A DNA stretch of 8,907 bases, from positions 1 through 8,907 of the forward strand of contig JASHZK010000403.1 in assembly GCA_030042575.1 (NCBI GenBank), written 5' to 3'. The position numbers and the translations under genes are program-made. Source of the DNA: Acidimicrobiales bacterium (GTDB lineage Bacteria > Actinomycetota > Acidimicrobiia > Acidimicrobiales > UBA8190). The notes below the pieces were generated by a model, which made no database searches, had not been told where the DNA came from, and saw nothing but the letters and a program-made list of their open reading frames with translations. Shown one piece after another: positions 1-5,137 of the stretch (position 1 is the stretch's first letter; each line of letters starts with the position of its first letter).

Positions 1-8
1 TACGCGGC

Positions 9-245
9 TCAGGAGTCGCCTCCGCCAAATCGCTGTTGCGCCGCCTGTCGGCTGCACCCGTAGATGTCGCCAATCTCGGACCAGGGGAACCCCTCCTGCC
101 GAACCTCAGCGATTACCTTGTGTTGGAGAAGGGTGACACCCTCAGCCAGATCGTGGACTGCGCGGACCTGAGTCTTGGGGTCATCGCTTTCCAGCAGATC
201 CTCGATACTGGCCTTCAAAGTCTCGGCGTAGGTCTTCGCGTTCAC
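9..245 (-). CDS. Small helix-turn-helix DNA-binding protein, 78 aa
   Basis: This is a short, probably cytoplasmic DNA-binding protein. Residues about 1-50 are helical and acidic. The end, about residues 53-73, reads PWSEIGDIYGCSRQAAQQRF, which has the form of a sigma-70 region 4-like helix-turn-helix: a WSEIG first helix, a turn at YGCS, and an RQAAQQRF recognition helix. Small actinobacterial proteins of this kind are usually annotated only as helix-turn-helix proteins. The start is GTG at 245. It has no Shine-Dalgarno sequence, but a -10 box (TACGCT) ends 7 bases before it, which points to leaderless translation. The promoter overlaps a perfect palindrome, so autoregulation is plausible but not shown. 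The target genes are unknown. The left neighbour lies outside the window. Confidence 0.85.
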   Translation of the reverse strand: MNAKTYAETLKASIEDLLESDDPKTQVRAVHDLAEGVTLLQHKVIAEVRQEGFPWSEIGDIYGCSRQAAQQRFGGGDS

Positions 246-252
246 CGTCCAG

Positions 253-294
253 AGCGTACTGAGTCAGCCTGGGAGTGTCAAGGTTACCTTGACA
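253..294 (-). promoter_or_regulatory. Promoter with -35 box inside a 19-bp palindromic operator
   Basis: On the minus strand there is a consensus -35 TTGACA (281 to 276), a 17-base spacer, and a -10 TACGCT (258 to 253) of the actinobacterial TANNNT type. Transcription would begin at about 245-246, on the GTG start codon of the small HTH gene. The -35 box forms one arm of the perfect palindrome TGTCAAGGTTACCTTGACA (276-294, 9-bp arms around one base). A dimeric repressor bound there would block the -35 box. The palindrome also puts TTGACA on the plus strand (289-294), but I see no convincing -10 box for that direction. Confidence 0.65.
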
Positions 295-298
295 TACC

Positions 299-336
299 GC
301 AGGCCGGGTCAGACTGGCCCACTACCCGGTGCCTGC
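299..336. repeat. Inverted repeat / hairpin, 11 bp with a 2-base bulge
   Basis: GCAGGC-CGGGT (299-309) pairs with ACCCG (324-328) and GCCTGC (331-336), leaving GT (329-330) bulged and a 14-base loop. There is no U-tract on either side, so a standard intrinsic terminator is not indicated. It starts 5 bases outside the palindrome that carries the HTH-gene promoter, on the upstream side of that promoter. Confidence 0.5.
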
Positions 337-380
337 CTGACTGACTGTCACAGCCCCGTGATCGGCGGTCCGTAGCCGAC

Positions 381-438
381 CCTCTGGCGGGCTCCCTCCT
401 CCTGGCTGGACGGCCCGATCCTCGGGAGCCCCCAGAGG
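381..438. repeat. Long GC-rich hairpin, 15 bp with one bulged base
   Basis: CCTCTGG-C-GGGCTCCC (381-396) pairs with GGGAGCCCCCAGAGG (424-438) through 15 base pairs, with C388 bulged. The loop is 27 bases (397-423). A perfect match of this length is unlikely by chance in a 58-base stretch, even at this GC content. It could be a structured RNA element, a U-less terminator or a dispersed palindromic repeat. No second copy is in the window. Confidence 0.6.
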
Positions 439-837
439 CGTCGGCAGCGGTCACACCGTGGTCACAAACGACCCCGAATTGGCCCGGACAGAACGACACG
501 GCGGCCCGGACTATGGCCCCGATTCGTGCCTACAGTCGAACCCACTCGGACCATCCGGACGGGCTCGGACGGGCGCACCGGGAGTTCGAGTCCTCCCCCC
601 CGAGCTCGTTCGGGACTCCGGGCCCGAGAAGCTGGAGCAGTGTCAGTCCCGACTCGATCGTGGACGCGGCCTGAGGTGGTGCCGTTCAACGGGCTGTAGA
701 CGTCGACTTCTTCCGTGACGGATCCGAGATGGTGGAACTCGACAGCCACCGGTCCTTGGCGGTGGCCGCACCACGGTCATCAAAATCGACGACGGGGGAA
801 TCAGGGCGACTAGCCGATTTCAGGAGGACGGCCGCTC

Positions 838-911
838 ATGGACCTGCCACATCCACTACCACATCTAGAGGTCGGTCAGGGCCATGGCTAAGCTTTGCCG
901 TCTACAACGGC
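838..911 (+). promoter_or_regulatory. Possible leader ORF and hairpin ahead of the zinc-ribbon gene
   Basis: A perfect AGGAGG (822-827) stands 10 bases before an ATG (838) that opens a 17-codon frame, MDLPHPLPHLEVGQGHG, closed by TAA at 889-891. A small hairpin (GCCGT 897-901, loop CTACA, ACGGC 907-911) follows, just before the ribosome binding site of the next gene (GAGGGAGG, 913-920). The order leader ORF, hairpin, gene resembles translational attenuation. The peptide is Pro/His-rich, but the whole may be chance. Confidence 0.25.
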
Positions 912-929
912 TGAGGGAGGGTCAGCCCC

Positions 930-1646
930 ATGAGCGGTCAGTCAGGCGATCTCGTGGTTGTAGCTTGCTGCGAAGCCTGCGGAGCCGGTGGTCATTATCC
1001 TGGGGATGCGACTGAGACAGTGTGTCCGGCTTGCGGAGGCGTAACCAGCTATCGCCAATGTGGCCATTGCTGGGACCACCTAGCGTTCGGACCCCACCTC
1101 CGGAACTCCCGCCGTTGGAGACATCCGAGCTGCGGATACGAGGCAGCATCTCGGCGTTGGCGCGAGCTGAAACTCAGTGAGTTCCGAGCCCTGACTCCTC
1201 CCTCACTCACCGCCTTCTACAAGAAGGCCGGCCTTCATCCCTTTGACGTCTTTGGAAATCCTGGCCGTCGACATTGCCACGGGACCATTGTCGAGGCACG
1301 CGGAGTTCTCGGAAGGGCTTCGGGTAGGTGTCGCCTCTACTTCGAGGACGGCTTCATAACGGTATGCATCGAAACAGGTATTCCGTTCACGATTCCTTTT
1401 TCGGCGGTTGCCGCTCTGCAAGTGGGCGGCCGCGAAGCTTGGATTCACACGCTCGTCTACCTCCGATGGCAGACAGGTTCTCTGCTATTGCTGAACGAGA
1501 ATTTCAGGCCGCCGCAGGTTGCCTCGTTTCTGGAACCCGTCGTGAACCTCCTCGAGAGTCAAGGTGATGTGACCCCGATCAATTCACGGGATGACACAGT
1601 CTCCGCCCATTTCATCTCCCCCCGACTGAGAGCATTGGCCGACTGA
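930..1646 (+). CDS. Cysteine-rich zinc-ribbon-like protein of unknown function, 238 aa
   Basis: I do not recognise the family. The N-terminal 70 residues carry CxxC pairs at C14/C17 (preceded by C13), C32/C35 (CPAC) and C44/C47 (CGHC), plus C68, which suggests one or two zinc ribbons. Residues about 76-125 contain a basic, aromatic helical stretch with further Cys/His at 116-117. Residues about 133-209 (CRLYFEDGFITVC, then IPFTIPFSAVAALQVGG, then YLRWQTGSLLLLNE and a final helix) read as alternating beta strands closed by a helix, similar to bacterial PH-like domains, but that is a guess. There is no signal peptide or membrane segment. The start ATG has GAGGGAGG 9 bases upstream. Third codon positions are only about half G/C, far less than in the citrate synthase genes, so horizontal origin or a weakly expressed accessory role is likely. 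Confidence 0.75.
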   Translation: MSGQSGDLVVVACCEACGAGGHYPGDATETVCPACGGVTSYRQCGHCWDHLAFGPHLRNSRRWRHPSCGYEAASRRWRELKLSEFRALTPPSLTAFYKKAGLHPFDVFGNPGRRHCHGTIVEARGVLGRASGRCRLYFEDGFITVCIETGIPFTIPFSAVAALQVGGREAWIHTLVYLRWQTGSLLLLNENFRPPQVASFLEPVVNLLESQGDVTPINSRDDTVSAHFISPRLRALAD

Positions 1647-1692
1647 TTCGGTCGAGATCCGACTGCCGAGTACGCTCGTCCAGCGCTGGGAA

Positions 1693-1721
1693 CCGGGCGT
1701 GGCTCTGTTGGCTGCCACCGG
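1693..1721. terminator. Weak hairpin between convergent genes, possible terminator
   Basis: GTGGC (1699-1703) pairs with GCCAC (1714-1718), and CCG (1693-1695) with CGG (1719-1721), around a 10-base loop with a 3-base bulge. It lies in the 97-base gap between two converging genes, where termination is expected. There is no U-tract. Confidence 0.2.
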
Positions 1722-1743
1722 CAAACGTCGTCCGTGTCTTCGA

Positions 1744-2250
1744 TCAGGGATCAACCTTGATTCCCTCGGGCGGCCCCTCTTGAGGGCCCAGGAGGGGTTT
1801 GAAGCCGTCGACATATCGGTCGAACCGCGATCTCCATGTTTCGCGCTCTTCGCCGCTCAGCAGTCGGTCGAGGCACGCTTCCCATCCGGCCGCGTTGCGA
1901 GCGGCGTGGTAGGCGTCCAGTTCCTCGGTGAGAACGAGCACGGTGCCCCCGTGTGCCAAAGGAGCGAGTTCCAAGGTGATGGTGTCGGCTCCCCACGTGA
2001 AGCTCACCCGCCGGGGAGGATCCCATTCCAGCACGGTGCCAGGCAGTGGTTCGATGTCGTATCGGTCGAAGTGGTGAGTCAGCGCCGCTCCGACCCTCCA
2101 TTCCTCGATCTCGATCCTGGTGGGGAACCACGAGCGCATCTCGACAGGATCGGTAACCGCTCGCCACACCTCTTCAAGGGGTCGGGGAAGGTGGCGCTCG
2201 AATCGGAGCACGGGCCGGGCACCCACTTTGAGCAGGACGACATCGCTCAT
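1744..2250 (-). CDS. SRPBCC / AHSA1-like protein, 168 aa
   Basis: A cytoplasmic START/Bet v1-type fold protein of the AHSA1 (activator of Hsp90 ATPase homologue 1-like) branch, which usually binds a hydrophobic ligand in a deep cavity. The ligand is unknown. Family marks are the N-terminal strand with LPRPLEEVWRAVTDPVEMRSWFP (21-43), the strand FDRYDIEPLPGTVLEWDPPRRVSFTW (61-86), and the C-terminal helix entry HAARNAAGWEACLDRLL (115-131). The length fits the family. The ATG at 2250 overlaps the stop of the upstream arsR-type gene (ATGA), and AGGGGG (2259-2264) lies 8 bases before it. The reading frame stays open far upstream, but that part overlaps the regulator gene antiphase and is not coding. 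ArsR-AHSA1 pairs are common, with the regulator controlling its partner. Confidence 0.9.
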   Translation of the reverse strand: MSDVVLLKVGARPVLRFERHLPRPLEEVWRAVTDPVEMRSWFPTRIEIEEWRVGAALTHHFDRYDIEPLPGTVLEWDPPRRVSFTWGADTITLELAPLAHGGTVLVLTEELDAYHAARNAAGWEACLDRLLSGEERETWRSRFDRYVDGFKPLLGPQEGPPEGIKVDP

Positions 2251-2582
2251 GATCGCTTCCCCCTGGAAGATGGACGGGAACCACTCAGCTGCGCTTCGAG
2301 CCGGTCGAGGCTGTCCCGCCACATCTGGCGATAGGGCTCCAGCCAGGTATCCAGCCCGACAAGGGGCTCGAGGCGCACGCTGTAGAGGCGACGCTGGCCG
2401 TTCGGGCGAACGGTAACCAGCCCCGCCTCGCGCAAGACGCGCAAGTGTTTCGACACCACGGGTTGACTGATCGCCAAACGCTCCACCAGGGCGTTGACCG
2501 GCTGCTCGCCGCGACGCAGTTCGTCGAGGATGCGCCGACGACTGGAGTCGGCGAGCACCTGGATCGTCGTGCTGACGCTCAT
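2247..2582 (-). CDS. ArsR-family transcriptional regulator, 111 aa
   Basis: A winged helix-turn-helix repressor. The ArsR pattern runs from LADSSRRRILDELRRGEQPVNALVERL (10-36) through the recognition helix SQPVVSKHLRVLREAGLV (39-56) and the wing VRPNGQRRLYSVR (58-70). The C-terminal helix contains LDTWLEPYRQMWRDSLDRLEAQL (77-99). The protein has no cysteine, so it lacks the classic metal-sensing ligands of ArsR/SmtB; it belongs with the non-metal regulators that accompany AHSA1 proteins. The start is ATG at 2582 with only a weak AGG nearby. The gene is first in a two-gene leftward operon, coupled by a 4-base overlap. An imperfect dyad at 2596-2619 is a likely autoregulatory operator. Confidence 0.92.
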   Translation of the reverse strand: MSVSTTIQVLADSSRRRILDELRRGEQPVNALVERLAISQPVVSKHLRVLREAGLVTVRPNGQRRLYSVRLEPLVGLDTWLEPYRQMWRDSLDRLEAQLSGSRPSSRGKRS

Positions 2583-2595
2583 CCTGTAAGTATGC

Positions 2596-2619
2596 CTGGA
2601 GCGATATATAGCTGTCCAG
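2596..2619 (-). promoter_or_regulatory. Candidate operator/promoter of the arsR-SRPBCC operon
   Basis: CTGGA (2596-2600) and TCCAG (2615-2619) form an inverted repeat around an AT-rich core. Within it AGCGATATATAGCT (2600-2613) is nearly self-complementary. An AT-rich dyad 14 bases before the start codon matches the placement of ArsR operators. TATATA on the minus strand could serve as the -10 box, but I see no good -35 partner. Confidence 0.45.
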
Positions 2620-2834
2620 ACATGTTGAAGGCCAAGGGATCGGATGCGCCTCGGGCAGCTCGCCAGCCGGGCCGGCTCCCGGAGCAGCGAGAGCCATCGT
2701 GGAGCGTCGGGACGAGCGCTGGTGAGGATGCTGACATGGCGTTGGCCCGCCGATGGGCCTAACTTTTCGGACAGCGAGGGCCATTGGGCCCCATTGCTGG
2801 TCGTGACGCGTCAATCTGGGGGAACGGGGGCCAA

Positions 2835-3407
2835 GTGGGGGACGAGGGCAGCGACGCCACCGGTACCACCCCCGGGGCCCCGGAGTGGGAGCAACGCCTC
2901 GACCCGGCGGACGGATCAGCACCAAGAGCACCTTCCCCCTCTGACGGTTATCTTCGGCAACCGGCATTCTCGGCTTCGGCCGCCAGCCGCGCCCGACTTC
3001 GCCAGCGCCGGCGCAGGTTTTTGATCGCCGTGGTGGTGGCGGCGGTGGTTTTTCCCCTCCTCGCCTACCATTTCGCCTCCAATGGGTCGCCGTCGGCCAA
3101 CGCCTCGCAATCGGCCAAGGACCACAAGCGCCACGATTCCAAGTACAAGGACCTCAAGGCCTTGAAGGGGCTCACGAAGAAGGACCTCAAGGGGTTGAAG
3201 AAGAAGAAGGACTCCACTTCGGGGGTCTCCAGCGCCGTCACGACCACCACCGCTCCGGCCACCTCCACCTCGCCGGGGGTAACGGCGACAACCCAGCCCA
3301 CGACGACGGGCACCGGCGGCAATCGAAGGTGTCGGCACAAAAAGACGCCGTCGTGTCGAGCACACGTGAAGCGGAAGCATCATGGTCGGCACCGGCACCG
3401 TCTCTGA
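2835..3407 (+). CDS. Single-pass membrane protein with Lys-, Thr- and His/Arg-rich segments, 190 aa
   Basis: Unrecognised family. From GTG at 2835, residues 1-50 are acidic to neutral and Pro/Ser-rich. RARLRQRRRR (52-61) is a strong positive-inside flank for the hydrophobic segment FLIAVVVAAVVFPLLAYHF (62-80), so the rest should lie outside the cytoplasm. Residues 95-126 are Lys-rich with the repeated unit KDLKxLKGL/KDLKGLKKKK. Residues 136-160 are a Thr-rich linker. The tail (163-190) is packed with Arg, His and Lys and has Cys166 and Cys174, a possible disulfide. An upstream TTG at 2784 is also open (207 aa), but third positions become GC-rich only from the GTG, and GGGGGAA (2818-2824) lies 10 bases before it. 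The function may involve binding the cell wall or a polyanion, which is inference. Confidence 0.7.
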   Translation: MGDEGSDATGTTPGAPEWEQRLDPADGSAPRAPSPSDGYLRQPAFSASAASRARLRQRRRRFLIAVVVAAVVFPLLAYHFASNGSPSANASQSAKDHKRHDSKYKDLKALKGLTKKDLKGLKKKKDSTSGVSSAVTTTTAPATSTSPGVTATTQPTTTGTGGNRRCRHKKTPSCRAHVKRKHHGRHRHRL

Positions 3408-3550
3408 GGTCGCCCATGACACAGGATCTCGGGTTCCGTCATCCGATGGGGGCGCGGGAGACACGCAGCGAGGACCTGCGAGCGGGAGGGCGTTTCCAGC
3501 AGCATGACTGACGCGTGGGTACGGTCTGGGACCTTGCGACAGGAGCGCTG

Positions 3551-5071
3551 TCAACGACGGGCAGGGACCGCCACCGGTGGCGCCACGCCGACGTAGCGAG
3601 CGGTGGGACGGATGAGCCTGTTGTGAGCGACCTGCTCGAGGATGTGTGAGCACCAGCCGATGGTCCGGCCCACGGCAAAGGTGGGGGTGAACATCTCCGG
3701 GGGGATCCCACACGCCTGCATGACGACGCCTGCGTAGAACTCGACGTTGGCGTACAGGCGCCGACCAGGCTTCAGTTCAGTCAGGACGTCGACGACTTTC
3801 TCCTCGACCTCAGTGGCGAACTGCACGACAGGGCCGCCAAGCGACAAGGCAAGATCACGAAGAAACAGCGACCGAGGATCGTTGGTCTTGTAGACGCGGT
3901 GGCCGAAGCCCATGATCCGCTCGCCGCGCTCGACGGCCTCCCGCACCCAGATCTCGGCCCGCTCGGGTGCGCCGATGTCGTCGAGCATGGCGAGCGCCCG
4001 GCTCGGGGCTCCTCCATGGAGCGGACCCGAGAGCGCACCGACGGCACCGCCGACAGCAGCAGCCAGATCGGCGCCGGTCGAGGCGATCACCCGGGCGGCG
4101 AAAGTCGAGGCGTTGAACCCGTGGTCGACGGTGAGGATCTGGTACTGCTCGACGGCTCTGGCCTGGGTCTCGGTGGGCTCGACGCCGGCCAGCATCCACA
4201 AGTAGTTGGCGCTGGCCGCCAGGTCGTGTCGAGGATCGACCATCTCGGCACCCCGGCGCAGGTTCCAGGCGGCCGAGAGGATGGTCGGCACCACGGCGCA
4301 CAGCTGAATGGCCTGAGCCCGGAGCATTTCGTCGTCGGTGTCCAGGCTCGGCCGCCAACCGAGTTCGACGCCGAGCATGGACACCGCGCTGCGCAACACC
4401 TCGAGGGGCCCACCAGTGGCAGCCAGCTCGGCAATCTGGGCACGCAGCCTCGGCGGCAGGTCACGCAAGACGGCCAGCTCCTCGCTGAAACGCCGGGCCT
4501 CCTCGCCCCCGGGCAGCTCGCCGAAGAACATGAGGTACCAGACGTCCTCCAGGCTGCGGCTCTGGGCCAAGTCGATTGCTGAGTACTGGCGGTAGTGGTA
4601 GAAGCCCTCCTCGCCCCGGACATCCCCCAGGGCGGTCTCGGCCACGACCACACCTTCCAGCCCCGGCGGAACCTCGGCGCTCGCTTCGGCCGGCGGTCGT
4701 AGCCGGGCCATGGCCATCAGGTCCCGGAGCGAAACCACCCCGAGGAGCTGGCCGCTCTCGACCACGGGCAGATGCCGGTAGTGGTGGTGCGTCAAACTCG
4801 ACCAGGCGGCGTCGACCTCCTCGTCGGGGCCGAGGACATCGGGATGGGCGGTCATCCACAGTCCTACCGTTGCCACCGCTGGATCGACACCGGCCGCTGA
4901 GGCCCACAGGAGATCGCGTTCGGTCAGGATCCCCGCCACCTTGTCCCGCTCGGTGACGATCACCGAACCGATCTCCGAGTTCCGCATCAAGGTGGCCGCT
5001 CGAACGAGGGGCCAGCCTGCCTCACAGGTCGAGGCCGGCGTCGACATGAGATCCCGTACCAAGGTCGCCAT
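3551..5071 (-). CDS. Citrate synthase homologue with two N-terminal CBS domains, 506 aa
   Basis: Condenses acetyl-CoA (or propionyl-CoA) with oxaloacetate, by family. Two CBS repeats (about 4-57 and 71-122, each ending in a LTERDLL or SLRDLM type motif) form a Bateman module that normally binds adenine nucleotides. The synthase part (about 135-500) shows DHGFNAST (His317), SGPLHGG (His352), MGFGHRVYKTNDPR (His391, Arg400), TFAVGRTIGW (Arg469) and LIRP (Arg488). His352 and His391 match pig His274 and His320. The third catalytic residue, pig Asp375, is Glu444 here (NVEFYAG). The ATG at 5071 is chosen because the first CBS motif follows directly; a TTG at 5116 is also in frame. The gene diverges from a second citrate synthase homologue. 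Citrate and 2-methylcitrate synthase cannot be told apart from sequence. Confidence 0.93.
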   Translation of the reverse strand: MATLVRDLMSTPASTCEAGWPLVRAATLMRNSEIGSVIVTERDKVAGILTERDLLWASAAGVDPAVATVGLWMTAHPDVLGPDEEVDAAWSSLTHHHYRHLPVVESGQLLGVVSLRDLMAMARLRPPAEASAEVPPGLEGVVVAETALGDVRGEEGFYHYRQYSAIDLAQSRSLEDVWYLMFFGELPGGEEARRFSEELAVLRDLPPRLRAQIAELAATGGPLEVLRSAVSMLGVELGWRPSLDTDDEMLRAQAIQLCAVVPTILSAAWNLRRGAEMVDPRHDLAASANYLWMLAGVEPTETQARAVEQYQILTVDHGFNASTFAARVIASTGADLAAAVGGAVGALSGPLHGGAPSRALAMLDDIGAPERAEIWVREAVERGERIMGFGHRVYKTNDPRSLFLRDLALSLGGPVVQFATEVEEKVVDVLTELKPGRRLYANVEFYAGVVMQACGIPPEMFTPTFAVGRTIGWCSHILEQVAHNRLIRPTARYVGVAPPVAVPARR

Positions 5072-5099
5072 TCGGACATCTTCATCGGGGAGAGCCCCT

Positions 5100-5127
5100 T
5101 TGTAAACGTTGATCAACTCAATATGAG
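5100..5127. promoter_or_regulatory. Shared divergent control region with palindrome GTTGATCAAC
   Basis: The perfect 10-bp palindrome GTTGATCAAC (5108-5117) lies in the AT-richer gap between the two divergent citrate synthase genes. On the plus strand TTGTAA (5100-5105) and TATGAG (5122-5127), 16 bases apart, are possible -35 and -10 boxes. They would start transcription at about 5134, giving a nearly leaderless message for the rightward gene. The palindrome would then sit between the boxes, a position where MerR-type proteins often bind. No clear promoter is visible for the leftward gene. Confidence 0.4.
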
Positions 5128-5137
5128 ATCATGGCGT

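Larger units (their letters stand above)
246..929. other. 684-base gene-free region between divergent genes
   Basis: I find no convincing gene here. All longer reading frames lack homology-like motifs and have no steady codon bias. The left part holds the promoter/palindrome at 253-294 and two strong hairpins (299-336 and 381-438). The middle has a GGACGGGC tandem repeat (557-564 and 567-574). The right part, about 696-868, gives stretches in two neighbouring frames that look protein-like (VDFFRDGSEMVELD at 702-743, then TVIKIDDGGIRATSRFQEDG at 773-832). This could be a frameshifted gene remnant, but no start or family can be named. A possible leader ORF lies at 838-891. Confidence 0.5.

Noticed and set aside
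563..605. tRNA-like T-arm (GGGAG-TTCGAGTC) closed by GCTCGG/CCGAGC
   Set aside because: The T stem has a mismatch in the proper register and there is no D arm or anticodon arm upstream, so it is not a tRNA; it is at most a chance hairpin.
458..749. Frames of 86 aa (plus) and 95 aa (minus) in the left gene-free region
   Set aside because: They have mixed composition, no RBS, no recognisable motif and no steady third-position bias.
2251..2967. Upstream extension of the SRPBCC frame to 407 aa
   Set aside because: It overlaps the arsR-type gene on the same strand in another frame. The family N-terminus starts at the ATG 2250, which has its own RBS.
3855..4956. Several long frames (up to 227 aa) on both strands within the CBS-citrate synthase gene
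   Set aside because: They are by-products of GC-rich codons in the real gene and show no family motifs.
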